DNA of 64,000 nt from Bacillota bacterium (GTDB lineage Bacteria; Bacillota; Clostridia; Lachnospirales; Lachnospiraceae), in assembly GCA_023411555.1 (NCBI GenBank), contig JAEYOQ010000064.1, forward strand, positions 100,203 through 164,202, read 5' to 3'. Below, in pieces: positions 40,807 through 50,230 of this stretch; the first letter of the stretch is position 1, and each line of letters opens with the position of its first letter. The position numbers and the translations under genes are program-made. Below the pieces are notes generated by a model. It was not told the DNA's origin and did not search any database. It saw only the letters and a program-made list of their open reading frames with translations.

Positions 40807-41658
40807 ATGGGAAGGATACGAATTGTAGCTGACAGTACCTGTGATTTGTCGGCAGAGATTATTAGTAGGTATGATATAACAATTATTCCACTTAATATCG
40901 TATTAGGTAAGAACAGCTTTCTGGACGGGATAGAAATTACTCCGCAGGAGATATATAATTGGTCGGATAAGATGAATACCACCCCAAAGACAGCATCACC
41001 TGAGTTGGGAAAAGTGCTGGAGGTATTGCGTCCGATGACAGAGGCTAAGGAGGATATCATCTTCTTTGGTATCTCGGAGGAGATGTCAGTTACTTGTCAG
41101 GTGGTTCGAATGGCTGCTCAGGAGCTGGAGTATGACCGAATATGGGTCATCAACTCCATGAATCTCTCTACGGGTATCGGACTTCAGATTTTGCGAGCCG
41201 CCGGAATGGCTCGAGAGGGTATCCCAGCAGAGGTCATAGCCGAGGAGATAGAAAAAGTGAGAGATAAAGTGTGTGCCTCCTTTGTGGTAGACACTCTGAC
41301 CTATCTACATCGCGGTGGCAGATGTAATGCTGTAACAGCTTTACTAGGCAATACCCTAAAGCTAAAACCGAAGATTGCAGTAAAAGGCGGCAAGATGGGA
41401 GTTGACAAAAAGTATAGGGGGAGACAGCAGGCAGTAATCAGGACCTATGCCAAAGAGCTGGAGGAAGATTTACTGAAAGCGGATCAGGCAAGGGTGTTTC
41501 TTACTCACTCGGGAATCGATTCACAGCTTGAGGAAGAAATCTATGATTATCTGGTTGGCTTGCAATATTTTGATGAAGTACTGATTACACAGGCAGGCGG
41601 AGTAATCTCTAGTCACTGTGGACCAAATACTCTGGGAATTTTGTATTACAGGAAGTAG
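40807..41658 (+). CDS. DegV family fatty-acid-binding protein
   Basis: A 283-residue DegV protein that binds one long-chain fatty acid. The usual start IRIVADSTCDLSAEII, the middle FFGISEEMSVTCQ (normally a TSKLSGTYQ-like segment), the VDTLTYLHRGGR motif and the C-terminal GPNTLGILYY are seen. Homologs act as FakB partners of the FakA kinase, feeding exogenous fatty acids into phospholipid synthesis. No fakA gene is near. The ATG follows GAGGAGATAGGG. It has its own terminator. Confidence 0.9.
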   Translation: MGRIRIVADSTCDLSAEIISRYDITIIPLNIVLGKNSFLDGIEITPQEIYNWSDKMNTTPKTASPELGKVLEVLRPMTEAKEDIIFFGISEEMSVTCQVVRMAAQELEYDRIWVINSMNLSTGIGLQILRAAGMAREGIPAEVIAEEIEKVRDKVCASFVVDTLTYLHRGGRCNAVTALLGNTLKLKPKIAVKGGKMGVDKKYRGRQQAVIRTYAKELEEDLLKADQARVFLTHSGIDSQLEEEIYDYLVGLQYFDEVLITQAGGVISSHCGPNTLGILYYRK

Positions 41659-41682
41659 TAATGAGATAAGATTTAGATAAAG

Positions 41683-41710
41683 GCGTCTGCGTTGCAGGCG
41701 CTGTTTTTTT
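41683..41710 (+). terminator. terminator after degV
   Basis: GCGTCTGC (41683-41690) pairs with GCAGGCGC (41694-41701) with one G-U type pair around a three-base loop, followed by a T run. Confidence 0.85.
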
Positions 41711-41859
41711 ATTATATAACTATTAGTTAAATTTATGAAATCATAGTTTGCAGGAAGCAGAAAAATGGAGTATAATTGTTATAATTACATAAAAAATACT
41801 TGGGTTAATCCTGATTTTTGTTTATAGTAAACATAATTTAGAAAGAAAGTGGTGGCGAT

Positions 41860-43602
41860 ATGCATGTAAAAGAATTGGCAGTAGCAAGAGGGACAGAGAA
41901 AGCAGATTTGGTTCTCAAGAATGCAAGTATTATTAATGTTTTTACAGAAATGATTGAACAAGGAGATGTAGCAATCTGCGAAGGGCGTATTGTTGGAATT
42001 GGTCAATATGAAGGGGAGAAAGAGCTGGATTGTACCGGTAAATATGTGGCACCGGGGTTTATCGATGGTCATATACACCTGGAAAGCTCCATGCTTAAGC
42101 CAGTTGAGTTTGTTAGGTCAGTAATCCCTCATGGGACTACAGCTGTCATTACGGATCCCCATGAGATTGCCAATGTAAGCGGTTTGGAAGGAATTGAATA
42201 TATGATGGAGGCTTCGGAAGGATTGCCCCTTGACATCTATTTTGTACTTCCCTCCTGCGTTCCTGCAACTGCCTTTGACGAAAACGGCAGTATCCTGTTA
42301 GCTAAGGATATCGAGGGCTTTTATAAGAATAAAAAGGTAGTCGGTCTGGCTGAGGTTATGGATTTTTATGAAACAATTCGAGGGGCCAGTGATATTCTGA
42401 AGAAGATTGAGGATGCAAGGACTGCGAATAAGGTGGTTGATGGACATGCACCGGGACTTACCGGAAAGGATGCTTGTGCCTATGTTGCTGCCGGAGTACA
42501 GTCAGACCATGAATGTATCTCCTTTGAGGAGGCCAAGGCAAAATTCAAATTAGGGCAATGGATTATGATTCGTGAGGGTACTGCGGCTAGAAATCTGGAG
42601 GCTTTAATGGGAATGTTTACTCCTCCCTACCACCAGAGAGCAATGCTTGTTACCGACGATAAGCACCCCTATGATATTATCCGATTGGGTCATATTGATG
42701 ATATCATACGTAAGGCAATCAGCAAGGGTGCGGATCCCTGCATAGCGATTAAGATGGGCTCTTTTAATGCCGCCACCTATTTTGGATTAAGAGATTATGG
42801 AGCAGTAGCACCGGGGTATCATGCTGATCTAATCGTTCTCTCGGATCTTGAAAAGGTAACCGTTGAAACGGTGCTAAAGAATGGGGAACTGATTTTTAAT
42901 GACGATAAAATAGTTGAACTGAAAGAGCCTGAGATTCGTAAGGAGCTATTAGATAAGGTTTATCATTCCTTTCATTGCGACGAGATTGGACCGGAGTATT
43001 TTACTATCGGTACTAAGTCTGAGGGCGAAGATAATGAGCAGTTCCGAGTGATTAAGATGATTGAAGGAGAGATTACGACTGAGGAGGTATTTGCACCTTT
43101 AGTCGATGGTGAGGCGAAGGTCGATCTGGAGAAGGACATTATTAAGCTTGCGGTAATTGAACGCCATCATAACACAAATCATGTTGGTTTAGGCTTCGTA
43201 ACCGGATATGGCTTGAAGAGAGGGGCAATTGCTTCTTCTGTATCCCACGACTCCCATAATATAATTGTAATAGGTACCAATGATGAGGATATAGCGATCG
43301 CTGCAAATTGTATTCGTGACATGCAGGGGGGGTGGGCAATTGCTTTAGAGGGCAAGGTCATCGGCAATCTTCCCTTATCCATTGGTGGTTTGATGAGTAA
43401 TCTGGATGCAGCTACCCTGGCAGAGAAGATTCATGAGATGCAGGCGATTGCAAGAGAAATGGGGGTGAAGGACGGAATTGATCCCTTTATGACTATGGCC
43501 TTTGTCAGTCTACCTGTTATTCCGAAATTAAGAGTCACCACCACCGGATTGTTCGATGTTACATTACAGAAGAGGGTTCCTTTGGTAGTAGGAAAGGAAT
43601 AG
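41860..43602 (+). CDS. ade: adenine deaminase
   Basis: A 580-residue amidohydrolase that converts adenine to hypoxanthine and ammonia for purine salvage. The metal-binding GFIDGHIHLESSM, a DPHEIANVSG segment, DGHAPGL, and SDHECIS ligands are present, and the C-terminal domain has the SHDSHNIIVIGTND histidine motif specific to adenine deaminases. Length agrees with the family. The ATG follows GAAAGTGG. The next gene, an MFS carrier, begins 85 bases on; the two may share a transcript, although the carrier pairs more closely with the DUF2804 gene. Confidence 0.95.
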   Translation: MHVKELAVARGTEKADLVLKNASIINVFTEMIEQGDVAICEGRIVGIGQYEGEKELDCTGKYVAPGFIDGHIHLESSMLKPVEFVRSVIPHGTTAVITDPHEIANVSGLEGIEYMMEASEGLPLDIYFVLPSCVPATAFDENGSILLAKDIEGFYKNKKVVGLAEVMDFYETIRGASDILKKIEDARTANKVVDGHAPGLTGKDACAYVAAGVQSDHECISFEEAKAKFKLGQWIMIREGTAARNLEALMGMFTPPYHQRAMLVTDDKHPYDIIRLGHIDDIIRKAISKGADPCIAIKMGSFNAATYFGLRDYGAVAPGYHADLIVLSDLEKVTVETVLKNGELIFNDDKIVELKEPEIRKELLDKVYHSFHCDEIGPEYFTIGTKSEGEDNEQFRVIKMIEGEITTEEVFAPLVDGEAKVDLEKDIIKLAVIERHHNTNHVGLGFVTGYGLKRGAIASSVSHDSHNIIVIGTNDEDIAIAANCIRDMQGGWAIALEGKVIGNLPLSIGGLMSNLDAATLAEKIHEMQAIAREMGVKDGIDPFMTMAFVSLPVIPKLRVTTTGLFDVTLQKRVPLVVGKE

Positions 43603-43687
43603 GGAAGAAATTTACTAACACAAAGGTCAGGCATGTTAAATTAGCTTTGTACATAAGCAGAGAAATTTTAGATAGGAAGGAGAGTAT

Positions 43688-44986
43688 ATGGAGAGAATCA
43701 GCAGGAAAAACTGGGCGTTGATCTGGATACTTGGGATGGCGGGGCAACTGTGTTGGAATGTAGAAAATGCCTGGTTCAATACATTTGTTTATGCAAAAAT
43801 AGCACCAAGCCCGGACATAATCTCTTGGATGGTTGGAGTAAGTGCGGCTGTAACCACCTTTGCTACCTTTCTCATTGGTACTATGGGTGACCGGAGAGGA
43901 AAGCGTAAGCCCTTTATTTCGGTTGGATATATCTTATGGGGAATATTTACGATTACCTTTGGTGTAGCTGAATTTTTACCAATTAATTCGGTTTTTGCAG
44001 CAGGTTGCTTCGTTGTTGCTATGGATGCCATTATGAGCTTCTTTGGTTCGGTGGGTTATGACAGTGGGTTTTGCGCCTGGACAACAGATATCTCGAATGA
44101 AAGTAACCGGGGGCGAGTCGGTGGGGCCTTTGCCACAATGCCGGTACTGGCAACCATCTTCGGTTCCGTGGTATCCGGTATCATCATTGATCAACTAGAT
44201 TTTTTTGGTTTCTTTATCATCATAGGAGGAGTGGTATCGGCCATCGGAATTTTCTCTTTATTTACACTGAAGGATTCTCCGAGTCTCCGTGCAAAAAAGG
44301 ACCCAGAGGGCTTTTGGCATCAGTTTTTCAGTGTTTTTAATTATGGAACGGTAAGAGAGAATAAAGAACTATTCTGGGTGTTTATCATCATGATGGTTTA
44401 TTTTATTAGCTTCAATGTGTATTTTCCTTATATCACTATCTACTTTGTGAACTATCTTGGAATGGACTATACTATGACTGGGGTTGTACAGGGGGTTAGC
44501 CTGTTGGTAGCGGTATTGCTCACCATACCGGCTGCAGGTCTGGTGGATCGTGGAAGAAATACAAGAGTCATTGCAGCCGCATTATTGATTAATGTACTAG
44601 GATTATCTATGGTCAGCCTCAGTAAGCAGTTAAGCAGCCTGGCGTTTGGAATGTTACTTACGGGTGCCGGATATGTTATCATCCTTCAGACATTGACAGC
44701 CTGGTATAAAAATCTCTATCCAGAGGAGCAGCGGGGACAGTTTGAGGGTATAAAGCAGCTGTTTTTTGTCTGTATACCAATGATTATTGGGCCATTTATC
44801 TCAAACCTTATTATCAAAAACTACGGGGTATATGCTGTGGTAGATGGTGAGGAGGGGATGATACCAAATGAGATACTGTTTACCGTATCAGCAGCACTCA
44901 CAATGTTAACCTTTTTACCTTTAATACCGGCAGGAAAGTTATTATCACAGCGTAAAGCCAGAAAGCAGAATAAGGGGGAAGAATAA
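43688..44986 (+). CDS. MFS transporter, SLC45/GPH-like
   Basis: A 432-residue major facilitator carrier with about 12 membrane segments. The conserved GDRRGKRKPFISVGYILWG loop and the start with WALIWILGMAGQLCWNVENAWFNTFVY are seen in clostridial sugar- or lipid-type MFS proteins. Substrate is unknown. It abuts the DUF2804 gene: its TAA is followed directly by the ATG of the next gene, so both proteins should act in one process. The ATG follows GGAAGGAG. Confidence 0.82.
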   Translation: MERISRKNWALIWILGMAGQLCWNVENAWFNTFVYAKIAPSPDIISWMVGVSAAVTTFATFLIGTMGDRRGKRKPFISVGYILWGIFTITFGVAEFLPINSVFAAGCFVVAMDAIMSFFGSVGYDSGFCAWTTDISNESNRGRVGGAFATMPVLATIFGSVVSGIIIDQLDFFGFFIIIGGVVSAIGIFSLFTLKDSPSLRAKKDPEGFWHQFFSVFNYGTVRENKELFWVFIIMMVYFISFNVYFPYITIYFVNYLGMDYTMTGVVQGVSLLVAVLLTIPAAGLVDRGRNTRVIAAALLINVLGLSMVSLSKQLSSLAFGMLLTGAGYVIILQTLTAWYKNLYPEEQRGQFEGIKQLFFVCIPMIIGPFISNLIIKNYGVYAVVDGEEGMIPNEILFTVSAALTMLTFLPLIPAGKLLSQRKARKQNKGEE

Positions 44987-45988
44987 ATGCAGAAGCAATT
45001 TACACAGCCGGGTCAGGTGCTTAATGCAAAGGGTTCGCCTTATCCCGGTTATTCTACGAAGAGTATACTATCGTATCGGCGTAAAGATATTAAAGCATCT
45101 CCTTTTCGTATCAAGGAATGGGATTTTTATCAGGTGACTGATCGTAAAATGTGCATGCAGTTTACCATCGGACACGCCGCCTACGCCGGTCAGGTCGGAA
45201 TTATGTTCTTTGATTTTGAAAAAGGAAAAATGCTTGCAGATAAGGGGAACTTTCTAGTACTTCCCTTTGGATCTCTCCATCTCCCAGAGGATGCGGAGAA
45301 GGATCATATCATCTGTTACGATAAAAAGACCGGAAAGATGAGCTTTGAAGCGAAGGGGAATACAAGACACCTCACTTGTAAATGGGAGGATTTTGAAGCG
45401 GATATTACTCTGACCCGGCAAAATCAGAATTCCTTAGTAATCAATATCCCCTTTGATGAATCGCCGAAGGCCTTTTACTATAATCATAAGATCAATTGTA
45501 TGACAGCAGAGGGAACTGTAACTTATGGGGATCAGCAGTATCATTTCTCTCCGGAGGACTCCTTTGGACTTCTGGATTGGGGAAGAGGAGTATGGCCCTT
45601 CCACAATGAATGGTATTGGAGTAGTGGGACCGGATACATAGAGGATAAAATCTTCGGCTTCAATCTTGGCTGTGGCTTTGGCAATACCAGTAATGCAACA
45701 GAGAATATAATATTCTTTGGTGATAGTATTCATAAACTAGGGGAAGTAGTATTTGAAAGAGAGTCTGATTTTATGAAGCCCTGGCATATCCATGATAGGG
45801 AGGGAAGGCTTAAGCTAACCTTGACCCCAACCTATGACCGTACCACAAGGACGAAGCTTTTATGGGTGGATAATTGCTGCCATCAGATGTTTGGAGAATT
45901 TAATGGAACGGTAATCCTCGATGATGGGACTGAGTTGAAGATAGAGAAACTGATCTCCTTTGCCGAGCATGCAGTGAATAATTGGTAG
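44987..45988 (+). CDS. DUF2804 family protein
   Basis: A 333-residue soluble protein of the DUF2804 family, recognisable by KEWDFYQVTDRKMCMQFTIGHAAYAG in the first third. A second set of motifs is FGLLDWGRGVWPFHNEWYWSSG and the C-terminal HQMFGEFNG. The fold is expected to be beta-rich and lipocalin-like (the AttH group). Its function is not established. It starts immediately at the MFS stop codon, so a joint role in uptake or handling of a hydrophobic or sugar compound is an inference from position. Confidence 0.8.
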   Translation: MQKQFTQPGQVLNAKGSPYPGYSTKSILSYRRKDIKASPFRIKEWDFYQVTDRKMCMQFTIGHAAYAGQVGIMFFDFEKGKMLADKGNFLVLPFGSLHLPEDAEKDHIICYDKKTGKMSFEAKGNTRHLTCKWEDFEADITLTRQNQNSLVINIPFDESPKAFYYNHKINCMTAEGTVTYGDQQYHFSPEDSFGLLDWGRGVWPFHNEWYWSSGTGYIEDKIFGFNLGCGFGNTSNATENIIFFGDSIHKLGEVVFERESDFMKPWHIHDREGRLKLTLTPTYDRTTRTKLLWVDNCCHQMFGEFNGTVILDDGTELKIEKLISFAEHAVNNW

Positions 45989-46219
45989 TTGATAAGCAAT
46001 GGATATACGCCAATATGCACGAATAAATGTAGGCTTAATTGTGTATATTTTTATGATTGGAAATAATTTGATTGTTTATATTGCTGATTATATCGGTGAA
46101 AAAAACAAAATAATACAGCAAAACGTAAAATATGCTAGATTTTTACATCCCCTATGTGCTATAATGGAATTATTAGCTAGAATTATGCTAATAATGTCAT
46201 TTTACATAGGGGGTAGTTT
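45989..46219 (+). promoter_or_regulatory. upstream region of chemoreceptor gene with nested inverted repeats
   Basis: CCCCTATGT (46149-46157) is repeated inverted as ACATAGGGG (46204-46212), the latter forming the ribosome site of the chemoreceptor gene. Inside lies TTATTAGC/GCTAATAA (46170-46194). A TATAAT at 46160-46165 falls just within the outer left arm. The arms may pair in RNA from an upstream promoter, or mark a protein site in DNA. Confidence 0.6.
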
Positions 46220-48427
46220 ATGAAAAAGGAGTTATTTGGGGTAAAAAAGCAGAAAATACCTGAGGGTACAAAGGAGACGACAGGAATTACAGGTCATGTT
46301 CGTCAGAGGCGGACCAAGATGATGGTAATGCAAGACAGCAGTAAGGGATTGAAGGGCGATCGGGGGAGACAAACTTCACAAAGAAAGAAAACGGTAGGCA
46401 TCTTTCGTAGCATTCGCTTCAAAATTCTATTCGGTTTACTAGTACCAATTGTGCTATTAGCGATATATGGAACGATATCCTATCGCAAATCGGAAGAGGC
46501 AATTATTACAAATTATGAGAATAACTCTTTGGATACCATCAATGCGGTCAGTGATTACTTGAATTTTGGTTTTACCATGATCCAGGAAAAGTCAGGTGAG
46601 CTGCTTTTGGATTCTGATATCGGTGAGTATTATAATCGCCCGGAAGGAGCAGCTGAGACGAATTATATTAATGCCCGATATTCCGTTGAAAGTGCGGTTC
46701 AGTTGGTGAAAAAGACGAATTCCTTTATCGCCGGTGTACATATGATTGGTAAGGAAGCAAAGACCGTGTCCTCCGAGGCTGCAACTCAGGAGTCAATATA
46801 TGAAAGCTTTAGTAAATCAACCCTGTTAAAAGTTTTTGAAGATAAATCGGTGAAATACACCTGGGTAGGAGAACATCTTGATTTAGACGGGATGGTGTCT
46901 AATGATAGAGTTACCTACAACTCCTCATACTATGCCTGTTCACTGATTCGGTCTATGAATGCGAGAAACGGTTATGTAATTATAGATGTGTCAAAGCAAA
47001 AGTTAATGGATATGTTCACGGAATATGATCTTGGTGAGGGAAGTATCATTGCCTTTGTTACAAATGATGGCCGTGAGGTAATAAAGGGCTCCGAGAATAA
47101 TGTATTTGCTATGCAGACCTATTATAAAAATGCATTAGAAGCAGAAGATACCAGTGGATTTTCCTACCAGTCTTTTGATGGTAAAGAGTATCTGTTTCTT
47201 TACAGTAAGGTAGGAGATATGGGGGCGACAATCTGTGCTCTGATACCAAAATCTACTATCCTTGCACAGGTATCTGGTATTAAATCATTAAACAATATCT
47301 TTGTTACAATTTCTCTTATTTTTGCTACAATCGTATTGATTTTCGTATCAACAGCTGTTGGTACAGCAATTAGCTTCCTCAGTAAGGGCATTGATCAGGT
47401 TTCCACCGGTGATCTGACTACCATCTTTGATACCAGGCGTAAGGATGAGTTTCTTCATCTGGCCAATGGTATCAGAAATATGCTTACCGATATACGTAAA
47501 TTAATCGGTCAGGTTCAGGAGATTGGGGGCAAGGTAAGCCACTTAGCAGGAGGGGTATCAGAGAACTCGGAGATGCTTCTTGTAGCAACTAAGGATATCT
47601 CAAGAACTATTGATGATATCGAGCATGGTATAGTTCAACAGGCAAGTGATACGGAACAGTGCCTGCTGCAGATGGCTAGTCTGTCGGATCAAATCAATCA
47701 GGTATATACCAGCTCCAATGAGATTGGTCAGATTGCAAACAATACCAAGAAGATAGCAAGCGAGGGAATTGTAATTATTGATGAGCTGAGTGAGAAAGCC
47801 AAGGCTACCACGAATATCACTCATAATGTTATTACTAAGATACAGGAGTTCGAGATGCAATCACGGGCTATCGGAGGTTTTGTTAAAATTATTAATGATA
47901 TAGCAGCACAGACCAATCTACTTTCCCTCAATGCATCCATCGAAGCAGCACGAGCGGGAGAGGCTGGTCGTGGCTTTGCAGTGGTTGCTGATGAGATACG
48001 TAAGCTTGCAGATCAATCGGTGCATGCAGCAAAGCAGATTCAGAATATTGTTACGGTGATTACAGAAAAGACAAAGGATACAGTCGATACTGCTAAGGAA
48101 GCGGAAAGTATCGTAGAATCCCAGTCCGAAGCCTTAAATAATACGATTAGGGTGTTCGTCAATATCGATGAACATGTTAAGAATTTGGCAAGCAATCTGG
48201 ATAACATATCAGAAGGGATTGTTAAGATTGAGTCGGCTAAGAAGGATACTATGGATGCAATTCAAAGTATCTCGGCTGTATCAGAGGAAACAGCTGCAGC
48301 TTCCGAGGAGGTTAGCGCAACTGCAATCAGTCAGATTGATTCGGTAGAGCGACTCCGGATGGCAGCTCAGGAGCTGGCAGCTGATGCAAAGAAGCTAGAG
48401 GAAGCGATCAGAATCTTTAAGATTTAA
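46220..48427 (+). CDS. methyl-accepting chemotaxis protein
   Basis: A 735-residue chemoreceptor. An unusually long basic cytosolic N terminus (about 66 residues) comes before membrane segment 1 (about residues 68-88). The extracellular sensor (about 89-352) is of the Cache kind, then membrane segment 2 (about 355-385), HAMP, and a signalling domain with the hairpin tip IAAQTNLLSLNASIEAARAG and EIRKLADQS. It should report an outside ligand to CheA/CheW. It has no pentapeptide for CheR docking. The start at 46220 lies behind AGGGGG. No che or flagellar genes are nearby. Confidence 0.93.
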   Translation: MKKELFGVKKQKIPEGTKETTGITGHVRQRRTKMMVMQDSSKGLKGDRGRQTSQRKKTVGIFRSIRFKILFGLLVPIVLLAIYGTISYRKSEEAIITNYENNSLDTINAVSDYLNFGFTMIQEKSGELLLDSDIGEYYNRPEGAAETNYINARYSVESAVQLVKKTNSFIAGVHMIGKEAKTVSSEAATQESIYESFSKSTLLKVFEDKSVKYTWVGEHLDLDGMVSNDRVTYNSSYYACSLIRSMNARNGYVIIDVSKQKLMDMFTEYDLGEGSIIAFVTNDGREVIKGSENNVFAMQTYYKNALEAEDTSGFSYQSFDGKEYLFLYSKVGDMGATICALIPKSTILAQVSGIKSLNNIFVTISLIFATIVLIFVSTAVGTAISFLSKGIDQVSTGDLTTIFDTRRKDEFLHLANGIRNMLTDIRKLIGQVQEIGGKVSHLAGGVSENSEMLLVATKDISRTIDDIEHGIVQQASDTEQCLLQMASLSDQINQVYTSSNEIGQIANNTKKIASEGIVIIDELSEKAKATTNITHNVITKIQEFEMQSRAIGGFVKIINDIAAQTNLLSLNASIEAARAGEAGRGFAVVADEIRKLADQSVHAAKQIQNIVTVITEKTKDTVDTAKEAESIVESQSEALNNTIRVFVNIDEHVKNLASNLDNISEGIVKIESAKKDTMDAIQSISAVSEETAAASEEVSATAISQIDSVERLRMAAQELAADAKKLEEAIRIFKI

Positions 48428-48446
48428 AGAAATGGATAAACCTAAT

Positions 48447-48500
48447 AAACACCGGGGATAAAGTTACGAATGAGTGACGATATAACCGGTGTTTCTTCTT
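48447..48500 (+). terminator. terminator after chemoreceptor gene
   Basis: AAACACCGG (48447-48455) pairs perfectly with CCGGTGTTT (48486-48494), followed by CTTCTT. The T tract is poor, so termination may be partial. Confidence 0.6.
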
Positions 48501-48554
48501 ATATTATTGAAAGACACATTTTGGGGTCTACTTATTATGAAAGGAGGACTGGTT

Positions 48555-49217
48555 GTGGAAAAGGATGTTCTTACGATCCTCAAAAAAACACCCAAGCATT
48601 TACGGGCGATTATTATAGTGGTCGTGACGTTAGTGGTGTTATTATGCTTGGGCTTGTCAGAGAGTAGGTCAACCATGCCCAAGGAACCTCCTAATTACGA
48701 AGCAAGCCAATGGCTAGACTATTATGGCAATAATGAGATGCCCTGGAACGGTAGTTTGGAATTGGAGTTGCCTGAATATCAAGATGTCATATTTCAGTGG
48801 ACACCAAATGAAGCTACAGCTACTGATTCAAAAGGTGTAAAGAAGCTCTTCGAAGGGATGCCTATATGGAATGTCTATCTGGAGGACTTAACCGGCGATG
48901 GATATCCAGAATTCTGCGCAACAGTCAGTATAGGTTCGGGTATAATTGATCAGCGTGTGATCGTCTATGATTACGTAAATGATAGAAGTTATGAATTATC
49001 CGATCGAATGTATTACGATTATGTTCTATCAATGAAGGATGGACAGCTGATTGTAACTCAGACGGAATTTAATAGTCGCCCTTCCGACGCTAATAAAATC
49101 GCGGTAGGCAGCCTGGCAATTATAGATGACGAATTGATAGCTATCGGTATTGACCGTATAAGGCCTGAGGCTGAACCCCAGGTAACAAGAATATCCAATG
49201 AAAATATGTCGTACTGA
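48555..49217 (+). CDS. membrane-anchored protein like the extracellular tail of BlaR1-type sensors
   Basis: A 220-residue protein. A short basic cytosolic start is followed by one membrane helix (about residues 17-36), then an extracellular domain with YLEDLTGDGYPEFCATVSIGSG and YELSDRMYYDYVLSMKDGQLIVTQTE. I recall this segment as the C-terminal domain of clostridial BlaR1-like proteins, where it follows an M56 metallopeptidase. Here the peptidase part is absent. The GTG at 48555 is preferred: AAGGAGG lies seven bases before it, while the upstream in-frame starts (48489, 48537) have none. It is not linked to blaI. Confidence 0.6.
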   Translation: MEKDVLTILKKTPKHLRAIIIVVVTLVVLLCLGLSESRSTMPKEPPNYEASQWLDYYGNNEMPWNGSLELELPEYQDVIFQWTPNEATATDSKGVKKLFEGMPIWNVYLEDLTGDGYPEFCATVSIGSGIIDQRVIVYDYVNDRSYELSDRMYYDYVLSMKDGQLIVTQTEFNSRPSDANKIAVGSLAIIDDELIAIGIDRIRPEAEPQVTRISNENMSY

Positions 49218-49259
49218 GAAGATTGTTATATTGATTAGAGCAAATGTGGAGGTAAATGA

Positions 49260-50132
49260 ATGAAGATATTAGTAATAGGAGGTACCAGATTCTTTGGAGT
49301 ACATTTAGTTCGGGCGCTTTTGCAAAAGGGCCATGAGGTAACGATTGCAACCAGGGGGAATGTAAAGGATGAGTTCGGTGACACGATTCGCCGGGTTATA
49401 GTGGATCGATGCGATCCGGAAGCGTTAAAAAGAGCCTTTCAGGGAGAGTTTTATAACGTGATTTGTGATAACATTGCCTATAGCTCTAATGACGTTAAAT
49501 ATCTTCTGGAAGCGGTCAGGTGCGAAAGATATATCTTAACCTCCAGTGCATCCGTTTATCCGGAGCTTGGACTTAATACAAAGGAAGAGGATTTTGCAGC
49601 GGATACTTATCCGTTGGTTTGGTGTAATCGGGAGGATTATACCTATGATGAGATTAAGAGACAGGCAGAATGTGCATTGGTTCAGACTTATCCTGCTTTG
49701 TCCATAGCGGCCGTCCGTCTGCCATATGTCATAGGAGAGGATGATTATACAAAGCGGTTATATTACTATGTGGAGAAAATAGTAAAGGGTATCCCGATGT
49801 ATATGGATAATATACAAGCGGAAATCTCTTATATACAGTCCGTTGAAGCAGGTGATTTTATAGCATGGCTTGCTGCCTCTGACCTGGTAGGACCGGTCAA
49901 TGCCTGCAGTAAGGGAACCATTACGCTGGAGGAAATCTTTCATTATATCCAAAATAAGACCGGTAGGAAGCCGATTCTTAATCCTGAAGCGGAAGCAGCA
50001 CCTTATAACGGAGGAGAGGATTTTTCTCTGGATACCCAGAAAGCAGAGAGTGCGGGATATCATTTTTCAGAGCTTAATAGCTGGATATACAAGCTGCTAG
50101 ATTATTATATCGCTGAAGCAATGATAATTTAA
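49260..50132 (+). CDS. NAD-dependent epimerase/dehydratase (SDR family)
   Basis: A 290-residue extended short-chain dehydrogenase. The nucleotide loop is GGTRFFGVHLV at residues 7-17. SSASVYP gives the catalytic serine region, and YDEIK gives the Tyr-x3-Lys pair. It resembles the atypical group near CSP41 and clostridial NAD-dependent epimerases. A sugar nucleotide is the likely substrate. The ATG lies behind GGAGGTAAAT, 42 bases after the BlaR1-like gene, so the pair may be one transcript. Confidence 0.85.
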   Translation: MKILVIGGTRFFGVHLVRALLQKGHEVTIATRGNVKDEFGDTIRRVIVDRCDPEALKRAFQGEFYNVICDNIAYSSNDVKYLLEAVRCERYILTSSASVYPELGLNTKEEDFAADTYPLVWCNREDYTYDEIKRQAECALVQTYPALSIAAVRLPYVIGEDDYTKRLYYYVEKIVKGIPMYMDNIQAEISYIQSVEAGDFIAWLAASDLVGPVNACSKGTITLEEIFHYIQNKTGRKPILNPEAEAAPYNGGEDFSLDTQKAESAGYHFSELNSWIYKLLDYYIAEAMII

Positions 50133-50230
50133 GGTAGTAAGAATAGATGAAGGGTTCAGCCGAGTGCCTGTATGAGGGAGTCGCATATTGCATATGCTAG
50201 CAATATTACATGAAAAAGGATGTGTTTCCT

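Noticed and set aside
41711..41859. purine riboswitch before adenine deaminase
   Set aside because: The 149-base spacer lacks the conserved purine-aptamer loops and an expression platform.
45999..46223. 74-codon open frame before the chemoreceptor gene
   Set aside because: It covers the promoter and inverted repeats, lacks a ribosome site and overlaps the next start codon.
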